From a bacterium HR28 (GTDB lineage Bacteria > Chloroflexota > Chloroflexia > Thermomicrobiales > Thermomicrobiaceae), in the NCBI GenBank assembly GCA_002898255.1, contig BEIE01000001.1:124001-188000 (forward strand): a stretch of 64,000 nt of DNA, written 5' to 3'. Positions within the stretch are counted from its first letter, which is position 1. Each line of letters starts with the position of its first letter. The position numbers and the translations under genes were made by a program. This document shows positions 1 through 8,599 of this stretch, one piece after another. The notes beneath the pieces were generated by a model. It worked only from the letters and a program-made list of their open reading frames with translations. It was not told where the DNA came from and searched no databases.

Positions 1-555
1 CTTAAACCACTGCAGGTAGGGTGTGAGCCCAGCTGTGCTTTCACGATAAGTCATCCACTCACGGAGATAACCACGCACCGCCTGGCGAAAGTCTGGATCC
101 AGTCCCGTGAGATAGTCGAGGGCCACAAGTTCGTCGGTCAGCCGTTCTTCTGCCTCTACCCGAGCACACCAGCGCATCAGTATGTACTCAATACCAGATT
201 TGTCATCAGTAGACCACCCAATAGTGAGGTTTTCCAGGAGCTTTCGCCAAACTGTATCGAAACGGTCGAGCCGAACGTCTTTGTCGAGAGCAACTTCGGA
301 GACAACAAACGAGCGCTCGTACGCTAAGTGAGCCGTCACCCGGAGGAAATGTGTCTTGCCGCTCCCATAGTCACCGACGATGAAACGGACCGCGGACAAT
401 TCGTCTTCCCTGGCAGCATCTAGGTACCATGCCATGCCGTCGATCCATCGTGAACGCCCGACATGCAGGTAGCGTGCAAGCGGAGGAGGTGGCGGCGTGC
501 CGCGTTTCAAAGCCTCGATGATTTTTAATGCGTCTCTCCGGCTCAGCGCCTGCAT
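1..555 (-). CDS. BREX-type ATP-binding protein (DUF2791, BrxC/BrxD-like), 5' part only
   Basis: Reading the minus strand from the ATG at 553-555, the first 185 residues are open to the window edge, so the C-terminus is missing. Residues 61-68 form a Walker A loop (GDYGSGKT) followed by HFLR, and the next strand-like stretch (FVVSEVALDKDVRL) matches the style of the BREX P-loop family (DUF2791, BrxC/BrxD). Such ATPases occur in BREX and related anti-phage operons, usually with a helicase or methylase; the partner genes would lie left of base 1. The start sits 5 nt after the stop of the upstream gene, with the Shine-Dalgarno GAGGT between them, so the two are co-transcribed. The family call rests on motif recognition only; another STAND-like ATPase family is possible. 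Confidence 0.65.
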   Translation of the reverse strand, partial: MQALSRRDALKIIEALKRGTPPPPPLARYLHVGRSRWIDGMAWYLDAAREDELSAVRFIVGDYGSGKTHFLRVTAHLAYERSFVVSEVALDKDVRLDRFDTVWRKLLENLTIGWSTDDKSGIEYILMRWCARVEAEERLTDELVALDYLTGLDPDFRQAVRGYLREWMTYRESTAGLTPYLQWFK

Positions 556-560
556 ACCTC

Positions 561-1460
561 TTACCTTCCCTCGCTCGGCAGAAATGAGAGAAGCCCATAG
601 TTCTGGCCAACGCGGGTACCGAAGTTCACGATGAACAAGCTCTCTTTGGCGTTACGAACAGGGTGGAGATGCAAGCGAAACTTATCGATCCGCGTGTGCC
701 CTGACTCGAGCAACCTTCCCAGATCGACCGCGAACTCGTCGGGTGGATACGGGCGGAAGTGGCGAGGATCCACGCTGTGAAACGCTCTCTCTGACTGTCG
801 ACTCATGACCAGGAACTTATGTACGGACAGGAGGGATACAGGTTCGCCGACCCGACCCGCGTGCCCGTGGGCAGTGAGCGCCAGTTCGTAGGCTTTGAAC
901 AGGTCGACGAGGAATCGCTCAGGATCAAGAGGCCTGCCAAAGAGGCGCTGGATCTCGCCTCTCACAGCTTCTACTACGGTATCGACTGAGATGTCGCCTG
1001 TAAGCTGCCTTGATTGGAACGCTGTCCCCACTGTCGCACGGTACTTTCGATCGTCGATCCGCACGTGGATCACGTGGCGAATTCGATAGCCTTCGCTCAA
1101 GCGCCCTTCAAGAATTTCATCGGCCGGGAGTGCCTGACGGAATAGCTCTGTGTAGTGGGCAAGCTGCTCTCCAGCCAGACTCTCGGCCCAATCGCGTAGT
1201 CTTCTCACAGTCGCAGCCTGCTCCGGTGCTATCTTCGCAAGAATCTCGAGTCTGGCGAGGAGCGCGAACGGCCGCCGTTCGGCCTCGGGTAGAGTTTTGA
1301 GCACCTCTTCCCACTGCTGACGAGCGCTCCGAGCAGCTTGCTCCCGCTGCCGACACTCGCGGATCGCTTCCTGAACGAGCTTCTGAAGCGCACCTTTCAG
1401 GTCACCGTCGCTCTCACGACGAAGACTGTCCGCCGCATCATACTCTCGCAGGGTCACCAT
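561..1460 (-). CDS. Unknown 299-aa protein, first gene of the BREX-like operon
   Basis: I do not recognise a named family. The first about 100 residues are charged and alpha-helical with coiled-coil character (ESDGDLKGALQKLVQEAIRE region), consistent with an oligomerisation arm. The remaining 200 residues are mixed alpha/beta and end in a beta-rich segment (LFIVNFGTRVGQNYGLLSF). No signal peptide or membrane segment is visible. It precedes the DUF2791-type ATPase by 5 nt, and nothing transcribed in the same direction lies immediately upstream, so it is the likely first gene of that operon. In some defence loci DUF2791 ATPases pair with TerB-type or other small adaptor proteins; that role here is only a guess. 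Confidence 0.7.
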   Translation of the reverse strand: MVTLREYDAADSLRRESDGDLKGALQKLVQEAIRECRQREQAARSARQQWEEVLKTLPEAERRPFALLARLEILAKIAPEQAATVRRLRDWAESLAGEQLAHYTELFRQALPADEILEGRLSEGYRIRHVIHVRIDDRKYRATVGTAFQSRQLTGDISVDTVVEAVRGEIQRLFGRPLDPERFLVDLFKAYELALTAHGHAGRVGEPVSLLSVHKFLVMSRQSERAFHSVDPRHFRPYPPDEFAVDLGRLLESGHTRIDKFRLHLHPVRNAKESLFIVNFGTRVGQNYGLLSFLPSEGR

Positions 1461-3991
1461 CCGCCTCCGCAGCTTGACACCTAACGACTTCAGTTGCGGT
1501 AGTCATTTTTCGGCTCAGTTCGCGTTATAGGAAACGTGGACTGCTTACTTCACGGGTAGGCAAGCACAAAGTAGTAAAGGTCTCAAGAGGGAACGCCCAT
1601 GCATCTCTCCTCGGCGAGCAAGAGCCACAGGGAGCGACGGCCTATGTCGTGTACCATGCACCTGCTGAACCAGTAGTACGAATCTTTGTCGGTCATCGAC
1701 CGCTGACTCACCACCACTCACTTCATGCTCTAACCCGTCGCAGTTGAGACAGCGCTCGGAATAGAAGTCCAAGCCGCATGCCGATCGCCTCGCCCAGCCG
1801 CAACTCGCGGCCCGCGTTCGCCGGGAGGAAGCCCACTGTTGCCAAAGACCGCTGGCTCCAGTGGAATCTCAATAGCCGTTACCGTGGAGGACCCACCAGT
1901 GCCTGGCCGAGCACCACCGGGAGCGGCATGTCCTCCAGCGTGGCCGGCCGAGAGTGCGCTAGTTCGAGGCCGTTGCTCGCTGGGGCGGAAGCTGCCACTG
2001 TGTCAGTCGTTGCGCGTCTCTTGTGAGTGGCCCCACTCATACTTGGCATGCTCGCGTCGTCCCCACTCAGCGCTTGCTCTCCCAACATTCCTTGACCGAC
2101 TCCGTCTCCAGTGCCAGCCGACCGAAGCGATGACGGGCGAATACTTCTGCAGCCTGTGCTAACTGGTGGACCACCGCAAAGCCGTCCGTAGCCGAACTTG
2201 GCCTAGGCCCAGACGGTTCAGACCCGGCTCCGCGAGCCCAGGTTCTCCAGCACCTGCCGTAGGAGCCGCCAGGGAGGTTCTTTAGATAGATAGGAAAGTA
2301 TCTCGAGGAGCTCACCCAACTCGGACACAGCTGCGCTCGATCCGGCATAGGCCGATGCCCGACGATCGTAGCTCCTACACTGCTGCCCGGCCGGCGCCCC
2401 TTAGCCTCAGCCGCAGCCGGGCCAACTCCGCCACTTCGTGGTCGCGATAGCAACCCGCAATTAGTCTAGATCGTCGAGTTGCCTGCAATTCGACTATGAG
2501 TGCCGGACATGGACATTCGTAGGGCTCGCCGCAGGTACACGCCCCGACCAGATTGCTGCAGACTGTGCACCGTTCCTCCCAAGACGCAGGGCAGGTTTAG
2601 GCGAGACCTCGTCCGGAGTTTATAAACTCTCTCTGCTGACCTCCACCAATGGCTCGGGCATGTCGACACTGTGGCTTCGCTGGGTAGCCTGATAATGGCC
2701 CGTCTCTCCCGGAGCATACCCTCTCGGACGATAGGCTTCAGGAGGTCAGACATGGCGAACTTCAGTAAGGTGGCCCACTGGGCGGAGACCCGACGAACAT
2801 CGTCAATGCTCGCCCTCCCGCACTGCCATTCCCCGTTCGGGCACGCATATAGTTGTCGTGGCTGATAGCGACTTACCGTCCTCAGTCTCAGGTTTTACAA
2901 CTCGTGCAACACCCTGACCACAGTGTCGGCCGGATTCGACCGGACTTGTCACTGGTCTTTTGTCTACAGCATCATAAGCTCCGGTGGCACTGCGCTGGGT
3001 GATACATCGACGCCGCGATAACAGCAGGTTGTAAAGCTGGCGCAGTGCCGCTGAGGTCGCAAGGCAGAGTGCTCTCAGCTCGCTGCGGTGGAAGAGAGTG
3101 CACCGCACATCGCACCGCTCTGGGCCGACACCAGCTTACGACGACCCCCTGCGACCGCGAGTTCACCGGCTGCTCGACCGCCCCGAGGCTACTCGCATAC
3201 CCTAGTCGACCTCGGCTCGCTCTTCTCTTCGAGCCGTTCTCCAGAGCCCAGTAGAAACGAGCATTTCGCCCGCTCTCTTCATGCTGGCGGGCATGAGGCG
3301 GCAGATGACGCCCTGGACACTACGCTGCGCTTCCATCCTGCCACAAGTAGCGGAAGTGATGACACTCCCTATAGGGGGTAGGCCTTTCCCATTGCAATCG
3401 CGCCTCGCCCGATGAGAGACACGAAATTGCTGTCCAAGCCAAAGTTGGCGCTGAAGGCTCGCCTATGCCCTCGTGCCGTCTTGCAGTCCGCCCAGATGAC
3501 CGACCGAGACTCCCCGCCCTGGGTCACGACCGAACGGTTGTGCCATCCGTATGAGGTGATACTTGTCTTGCAAACCGCGCACGATACGGCACCGCCCTGC
3601 TCGAGCCATTTGTGTACCAAGACAATGCACAATCCGCCATCCCGCGGCGACCGGACCCCCATACCCCCATCGGCTGGGAACCACTGCTCCCCACAAGGGG
3701 ACGAGCGGCAAGGTACAGGTCCAGCGCTCCTGGACCACCGCCCACGGCGTGATGTGTAATACGTGAACCTTACCAGCCCACCTATTTGACCCTGCCCGAA
3801 GAGATGCAAGCTGCGGCCGATTGCCGAGGTGTTTGGCAACCAGGAAGTACGTTCGCGCGTTAAATAGGTAGTAGCTCTTTCTCCCTGATCTCTCTGGCAA
3901 GGACGACTGCTGCGGCAGCCCCAGACGAAGGAAAAACCGGCACGATGCGCGTTCATGGGTCGAGGACGTTCTCGAGCGAAAGGGATGAACG
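1461..3991. other. 2.5-kb stretch without a recognisable gene
   Basis: Only short overlapping frames are open on either strand and none shows a start with a convincing Shine-Dalgarno or a known motif. The base composition is less strongly GC3-biased than in the flanking genes. It is probably decayed or acquired DNA next to the defence-like operon. Confidence 0.5.
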
Positions 3992-5317
3992 ATGGAGCAG
4001 CAGCAATCTCCTCCGCGTACCCGGCATCCTCGGAACCTTCCACGGTTGTGGCTCTGCATCGCGATCATCGTGAGCAGCCTCGCGCTGGTTCAACCCACCA
4101 GCGCCACCGAGGCGTCCCCACCGGATGCCCCTCTGATACTCACGCAATTTCCGGATTCACTGCACAACGGGGGCAGGATTGACGCCCTCTGTCTCCAACT
4201 CTTCCCCGACTATTCCCGTGAACGTGTGAATCTCGGCTTGAGGAACAACGCCAAAGAGGACCTGACGCTGCGACTGCCAGCGATGGTTCTCGATGGGCCG
4301 ATCGCCCGCGGTCAGGAGCAAAGTTGGGTCTTTGGCGGTTCGGCCCGACTGGGCGGTTGGGTCGCGACCTTCGTCGAGCCGTACACCGAAGGCCAGGCGT
4401 ACATTACCTGTGGCTTCGAGAACGACTTCTTCATCCTTCCACAGCATCGGAAGGTGCTGTACTACGATAAGGGACGGATCGAACTTCTCGAGCAACATCA
4501 ATCGTTCCTTGCTCCATCTTTCCCCGTGGGGTGTGAGTTCTACGACGAGGTCAGGGGCCGCCCGCTCTCCATCTACTGTGGCGTCCAGAACAGCACGCTT
4601 GTCTGGAGCACCGACCAGCCATGGACCTTAACAGCTGGTCGGCTGTCCTGGGAGATGATGACTGGACAGATCCAGGTCGGTCACGCTGACTTCGTCCGCC
4701 GTGAGCCGGCCCAGATACCGATCGCGGGTGACCCCGGCAGTGCCGGTCTCACATACGCCGCGATGGGTCAGGCGATGGAGTTTCATCGCTGCGCCGGCCC
4801 GTGCCCGACCGGTCAGCCTATCCACACCACGCTGGATGCAAGCGGGACGATCGGGGTGGATCCCAGTCTCGACCGCTACGGCGTCACGTATGTGGATACA
4901 AACTCTTCCACTGACTTCAGCGTCGCCAGCGTCTTTTGGGAGTTTCTCGCGAGACCAGGATGGCACCTGCGTGACGTCGGGGTGCTCTCGAGCTATGGGC
5001 CGCGCGGTGATGCGAGCGAATCACTCCTTGGAACCCCGGTCTATGACTCTGTCCGAGTCCCTGGGATTTGGGTCGTCGGTCTCCCGATCACAGAGCCGTT
5101 CTGGACCCACGTTCCCGTTGCGGGACAACCACGGTGGGTTCTCGTCCAGTGCTTTGAGCGCCGCTGTCTCACCTACACCCCTGACAACCCAGAGGGATGG
5201 CGGGTCGAGTTCCCGAACTCGGGGCTCCATTACCTCGAGTGGCGTTATGGCTACGTACCTTCGGCACCAGATTGGGCAACCCCGTGGTGGGACTATGACG
5301 TGCAACCGCGCCGTTGA
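3992..5317 (+). CDS. Secreted protein with C-terminal Chloroflexota FERR/LTYTP-type domain
   Basis: A 441-aa exported protein. Residues 18-38 form a hydrophobic signal segment (LWLCIAIIVSSLALVQPTSA) after a basic N-terminus. The body is beta-rich with several cysteines. The last about 70 residues carry the pattern GLPITEPFW, then VLVQCFERRCLTYTP, then a GLHYLEWRYG ending. I know this arrangement from many secreted proteins of Chloroflexota, usually as a C-terminal module of unknown function. The start is supported by GAAAGGGA 6 nt upstream of ATG 3992. The gene stands alone between decayed sequences and is followed by a strong hairpin terminator. No enzymatic motif is seen; function unknown, probably at the cell surface. 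Confidence 0.85.
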   Translation: MEQQQSPPRTRHPRNLPRLWLCIAIIVSSLALVQPTSATEASPPDAPLILTQFPDSLHNGGRIDALCLQLFPDYSRERVNLGLRNNAKEDLTLRLPAMVLDGPIARGQEQSWVFGGSARLGGWVATFVEPYTEGQAYITCGFENDFFILPQHRKVLYYDKGRIELLEQHQSFLAPSFPVGCEFYDEVRGRPLSIYCGVQNSTLVWSTDQPWTLTAGRLSWEMMTGQIQVGHADFVRREPAQIPIAGDPGSAGLTYAAMGQAMEFHRCAGPCPTGQPIHTTLDASGTIGVDPSLDRYGVTYVDTNSSTDFSVASVFWEFLARPGWHLRDVGVLSSYGPRGDASESLLGTPVYDSVRVPGIWVVGLPITEPFWTHVPVAGQPRWVLVQCFERRCLTYTPDNPEGWRVEFPNSGLHYLEWRYGYVPSAPDWATPWWDYDVQPRR

Positions 5318-5371
5318 TCGATCCCTGAGCAGCAGACCTTCCACCGTACTGTCTGACAGCCACGTCTCAGT

Positions 5372-5398
5372 CCGGGGCGAGCGGTGTTCTCGCCCCGG
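5372..5398 (+). terminator. Rho-independent-type hairpin after the secreted gene
   Basis: A 10-bp perfect stem, CCGGGGCGAG (5372-5381) with CTCGCCCCGG (5389-5398), encloses a 7-nt loop. A mixed T-rich tail (gccttgtcttg) follows. It lies 55 nt after the stop codon at 5317. Confidence 0.75.
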
Positions 5399-5707
5399 GC
5401 CTTGTCTTGCCTCTTTGGGAGCGTCCTTACCCGGTGGAGTGCATAACTGTCACGATGGACTCCACAATGAAGAACGGCTTCACGGGCTTCTCTCTTGGGG
5501 AGATCTTCCCACCACTGTTCACTTTCTCGACAGCAAGCACGCGTCAACGCAGAGCAGCACATCCTTTGGCCTTTCCACAGGACTCGGGACACAGCTTTGG
5601 ACTAGTGGCTTCGGGCCAAAGGTGCCTCGGTGGGCAGATGTTCCCACTCAGGGGCCCAGATCTCTCACCGATCCCTGAAGACGCTGTGGTGGGCCACTGT
5701 ATCGATG

Positions 5708-6009
5708 TCAGCAGAGGAGGTTCTCTTCCAGAGCAATGGCGACCGTCCGAGCAGTTTTGGTGTCGGTCCGCACACCCACACCTCTCAGGATCGCCCCGAT
5801 GTGGTTCACCACGGCCCGCACGCCCTCGACCCGGAGGGCCGCCCGCTCAGCAGCCCACTTCTTGAGGAAGCCATCGACCGTCCCCGTCAGCGTCACCACG
5901 CCGTCGTCCACCTCGGCACCGACGTCGGTGACCTCGACTTCGGGTCCCAGTCCAGCTCGTCGAGCACGTCCTACCGGATCTCCCCGTTGGTCTTCACCCG
6001 CGGCGCCAT
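5708..6009 (-). pseudogene. Broken BON-domain (OsmY-like) gene
   Basis: A good Shine-Dalgarno (GGAGGT) precedes ATG 6007-6009. The frame reads MAPRVKTNGEIR and then hits TAG; the next codons continue DVLDELDWDP and then need a one-base shift to restore VEVTDVGAEVDDGVVTLTG, the classic BON-domain core. The tail stops early, near VAIALEENLLC, where intact homologues continue into a second BON unit. BON proteins bind membranes or envelopes under osmotic stress. The nonsense codon, frameshift and truncation make it non-functional, while the intact ribosome site suggests fairly recent decay. Confidence 0.8.
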
Positions 6010-6013
6010 CAGC

Positions 6014-6259
6014 TCACCTCCCCTGTGACTCGTGGAGATGAGTAGAGTCCTGCTCCTCTAACGACACGCGGTCGGTGATACCACGCCGGCGGGCATAGCT
6101 CCGGGCTCGAGCCACCTGGGCGGCGACAGGGGTGATCCCCACCACCTTGACGCCATCTGTCTCAGCAAGCCAGATCGCGCTGCCGCCCACGCCGCAGCCG
6201 GCGTCAGGAACGCGTTGCCCCGGCTGAATGCCGATCCGGCTCGCGAGCGTCCGGTTCAT
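6014..6259 (-). pseudogene. Truncated SAM-dependent methyltransferase fragment
   Basis: An 81-codon remnant beginning MNRTLASRIGIQPGQRV and containing DAGCGVGGSAIWLAE, the glycine-rich SAM-binding motif I of class I methyltransferases (UbiE/sterol-methyltransferase type), followed by VVGITPVAAQVARA, which matches motif II. Intact relatives are about 250-300 aa. The substrate-binding half is missing and the frame runs into a stop over the ribosome site of the BON pseudogene. Residues upstream of the apparent ATG are also not preserved. Confidence 0.75.
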
Positions 6260-6384
6260 ATCGACCAGCGATTCGCTCTGGCTGCGGCTGCACTCATCTC
6301 GACAGCCGAAAACAGGAAGCTTCCGTCCTCCCGCCTCAGGCGCTCATGCACCTCTACGAGCAGTACACGGGACCTACAAGTTGG

Positions 6385-6760
6385 CCATGGAGCAACGTCA
6401 GGCGCTTGAGCGCTACGAGGAGATGCTGGTTGCCGCCCGATCCAGAGGGCTACCAGCCATGGAATGCGCTGCCCTGAACCGGCGAGCAACCTTGCTGGTC
6501 CAGGATCTACGCCACCTCGCCCGCGCCGATAAGCCGCTGTAGCCGGCGCCGGCAGTCGCCGAGTGGGCCGTAGATTGTTCTGGGCGGTCCGAGACGGAGA
6601 TCGCTCTGGGCGGTCCGAGACGGGATGGAACCCGGCGATGCTCGACTCCTACAACCGGAACCCTGAAGGCGCCGTCACTCATGGCAGGCGAGCGTTGACC
6701 CTGGCCTGCCAACTGGGCGAACTGGAGCTGCCCGGCGCCGACCTGCGCCGCTTCACCGCG
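6385..6760 (+). pseudogene. Remnants of a TPR-type regulator or ATPase gene
   Basis: Two short frames look like parts of one tetratricopeptide region. About 6385-6542 encodes ALERYEEMLVAARSRGLPAM and ECAALNRRATLLVQDL. About 6640-6760 encodes YNRNPEGAVTHGRRALTLAC. Both have the A/L/Y spacing of TPR helices found in the C-terminal halves of large LuxR/BTAD-type regulators. They lie in different frames with a stop between them, and no N-terminal ATPase or HTH part is seen. The assignment is by pattern only. Confidence 0.4.
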
Positions 6761-6945
6761 CAGCCTCGGTTCAGCCCACGTGCTTACCTCCAGGACCTGC
6801 ACGGACTGGCGACGTTGCCCGTGCAGAGAGGCGACCTCGAGGAGACCCGGCTGCATCTGCGCCCCGGTGCAGCAACCACCGTCATAACCTGCAGTTGCAC
6901 GGTCTTCAAGTGGCTGGGCCCGAGCTGGTCGATACGCACTGTTGC

Positions 6946-6976
6946 GTCGAGTAGCCAGTGCAGCATCGGGTATACT
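6946..6976 (+). promoter_or_regulatory. Probable promoter of the HEPN-MNT pair
   Basis: TTGCGT (6946-6951) and TATACT (6971-6976) are separated by 19 bp, and a Shine-Dalgarno-like GGAGGG (6983-6988) precedes ATG 6993. The -10 box is near consensus; the -35 is weak and the spacer long. Confidence 0.5.
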
Positions 6977-6992
6977 CCGGTCGGAGGGACAG

Positions 6993-7394
6993 ATGGAACG
7001 GAGTGCCGACTGGCTGGCGCAGGCTCGGGCCGACCTGGCGGCGGCCCGCCATATGCTCAACAACGGCTTTCACGAATGGGCCTGCTTCGCCGCCCAGCAG
7101 GCCGCCGAGAAGGCAGCCAAGGCTGCCCTGCAGCGAGCCGGGCGTGACGCTTGGGGGCACAGCGTCGCCGCGCTACTCCTTGCGCTGCGCGAGCTGGTGG
7201 CTGTCCCGGATCCGCTCGTCGACGCCGCGCTTGAGCTCGACAAGGCGTATATCGGTACGCGCTATCCTGACGTCCACCCGGCGGGTGCGCCGCACGCACT
7301 CTATACCCGCGGCGAGGCGGAGCGGTGTCTCGGCTATGCGGAACGAATCGTCGAATTCTGTGCGCATCTGGTCGCCACACTTGACCAGAAGTGA
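6993..7394 (+). CDS. HEPN-domain protein, toxin half of a HEPN-MNT system
   Basis: A 133-aa all-helical protein starting MERSADWLAQARADLAAARH. It has the family's FAAQQAAEKAAKAAL helix and the motif GRDAWGHSVAALL, which contains R-x4-H, the catalytic signature of HEPN RNases. The overlapping downstream gene is a minimal nucleotidyltransferase, the usual partner. In characterised pairs the MNT protein silences HEPN by adenylylating a tyrosine near its active site; tyrosines are present at the ARYPDV-like region (YIGTRYPDV) and at YTRGEAERCLGYAERI. The start at 6993 is chosen because of its Shine-Dalgarno and because homologues begin at this point. The pair sits amid pseudogenes but appears intact. 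Confidence 0.85.
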   Translation: MERSADWLAQARADLAAARHMLNNGFHEWACFAAQQAAEKAAKAALQRAGRDAWGHSVAALLLALRELVAVPDPLVDAALELDKAYIGTRYPDVHPAGAPHALYTRGEAERCLGYAERIVEFCAHLVATLDQK

Positions 7395-7704
7395 GCTAGT
7401 CGCGCACCTGCGAGCGCGCGTGCGGGAGCTGGCGCGGCTGCTTCCCGTGCGCCGGGCGGTGCTCTTCGGCTCCTGGGCCAGGGGACGCGCGACAGCCCGG
7501 AGCGACGTGGACGTCCTCGTGATCTACGCTGATCCACCGCGCCCTGACGCCTATGCGCTGGTCTGGCGGACGCTCCAGACGCCAGGCCTAGAGCCGCACG
7601 TCTACGCCGAGTCGGAAGCGGCAGCCATCCAGGAAACACTCGACCGGATGACTGCGGGCGGCATCGACCTGCTCCGTTCACCACTCGATGCCGAGCATTG
7701 CTGA
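7381..7704 (+). CDS. Minimal nucleotidyltransferase (MNT), antitoxin partner
   Basis: A 107-aa protein in the nucleotidyltransferase superfamily. It shows VLFGSWARGRATARSDVDVL, that is GSx10-12DxD with both catalytic aspartates, followed by LVIYADPPRP. This is the MntA type that modifies or neutralises a cognate HEPN toxin. The best start is TTG 7381, which overlaps the end of the HEPN gene by 14 nt, an arrangement typical of translational coupling. The frame is also open further upstream, through the HEPN gene, without conserved sequence. The protein ends at a TGA at 7702-7704. Confidence 0.8.
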   Translation: MTRSELVAHLRARVRELARLLPVRRAVLFGSWARGRATARSDVDVLVIYADPPRPDAYALVWRTLQTPGLEPHVYAESEAAAIQETLDRMTAGGIDLLRSPLDAEHC

Positions 7705-7779
7705 TTCGCCCGCCGACCCCTACAATCGGGTTGCCCAGCCGGGCTATGTGTCGTTTGGAGCAACCGAGTAGAGGGCGTA

Positions 7780-8187
7780 GTGCTGGCGCGAGTCCTGCGC
7801 TGCGCGATTGTCGGGCTCGATGGTGTCTTGGTGGGGGTCGACGTTGGGCAGGGTGTGCCCGGGCTAATGATCGTCGGTTTGCCCGATACCGCGGTGCAAG
7901 AATCGCGCGAGCGGGTGCACGCTGCCATCTGTAACTCCGGGGCAAAATTCCCGCTGGGCTGTATCACCGTCAAACTGCCCCGGCCGATATCCGCAAGGAG
8001 GGACCGGCTTACGGCCTGCCGATCGCCCTGGGCATCCTGCTCGCCTCCGGTCAGGTCGTGGCCGACCTCGATAGGGTGCTGGTGATCGGCAAGCTGTCGC
8101 TGGACGGCAGCCTGCTCCACACCGCTGGCGTGCTCCCAATGGTGGGCCTCGCGCAGGAGCGGGGTTGCGGCGAGTGTTTGTGCCAGA
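7780..8187 (+). pseudogene. comM: N-terminal fragment of comM (Mg-chelatase-like AAA ATPase), frameshifted
   Basis: From GTG 7780 the frame gives LRCAIVGLDGVLVGVDVGQG and then LMIVGLPDTAVQESRERV, the conserved ComM N-terminus. Near 7975 the frame must shift to continue APADIRKEGPAYGLPIALG and LSLDGSLLHTAGVLPMV. A second shift near 8165 gives RRVFVPE, after which comM similarity ends. About 130 of roughly 500 residues remain and the AAA ATPase core is absent. ComM assists branch migration in natural transformation; this copy cannot function. Its last seven codons read directly into the recombinase fragment that follows. Confidence 0.85.
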
Positions 8188-8188
8188 G

Positions 8189-8425
8189 ATGACGCGACGC
8201 TTCCAACGGCTGCTCGCGCAGGCAGGGCTGCCGCGGGTGCGCTTTCCCGACCTCAGGCATACTACGGCGAGCCTGCGCCTGGGTGAGGGGGATGCGCCCG
8301 AAGGTGGTGGCGAGCCTCTTGGGCCACAGCACGGTCTCGGTCACGCTCGACACCCACAGCTATGTAAAGCCTGGGCTGGTGCGACAGGCGACGGAAGTCC
8401 TGGCCACGCTCGTTGCTCGCAGAAC
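8189..8425 (+). pseudogene. C-terminal fragment of a tyrosine recombinase (phage-type integrase)
   Basis: In frame with the comM remnant the sequence encodes MTRRFQRLLAQAGLPRVRF and then DLRHTTASL, the box carrying the catalytic Arg. After a frameshift near 8280 it continues RPKVVASLLGHSTVSVTLDT and HSYVKPGL. The usual DTYSHV tyrosine box reads DTHSYV, so the nucleophile position is altered. Only the catalytic C-terminal third remains. It lies about 70 bp from a tRNA gene, the classical target of such enzymes. Confidence 0.85.
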
Positions 8426-8492
8426 TATCGGCAGTGGCTTGGCAGCCAGTGCGGACCGACTTCCTGAGCGTCCAAATTCCGGGTCCGTACCC

Positions 8493-8579
8493 TGGTGCCG
8501 GAGGAGGGACTCGAACCCACACGGGGTACACCCCCAGCGGTTTTTGAGACCGCCGCGTCTGCCGTTCCGCCACTCCGGC
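8493..8579 (-). tRNA. tRNA-Leu (anticodon CAA)
   Basis: On the minus strand the 5' acceptor strand GCCGGAG (8573-8579) pairs with CTCCGGC (8497-8503), followed by discriminator A and an encoded CCA (8493-8495). The anticodon stem-loop is GCGGT-CTCAAAA-ACCGC, giving anticodon CAA for codon UUG. A long variable arm (GGGGGTGTACCCC) and the T-arm GGGTTCGAGTCCC are as expected for leucine tRNA. The total is 87 nt including CCA. Confidence 0.96.
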
Positions 8580-8593
8580 GCATCTTCCTCAAA

Positions 8594-8599
8594 AGTATA
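8594..8599 (-). promoter_or_regulatory. -10 element of the tRNA-Leu gene
   Basis: TATACT on the minus strand lies 15 nt upstream of the tRNA 5' end. No good -35 box is visible 16-18 bp further upstream. Confidence 0.5.

Noticed and set aside
3463-4068. 201-codon minus-strand frame
   Set aside because: No domain and no Shine-Dalgarno, and it overlaps the start and signal peptide of the secreted protein on the other strand.
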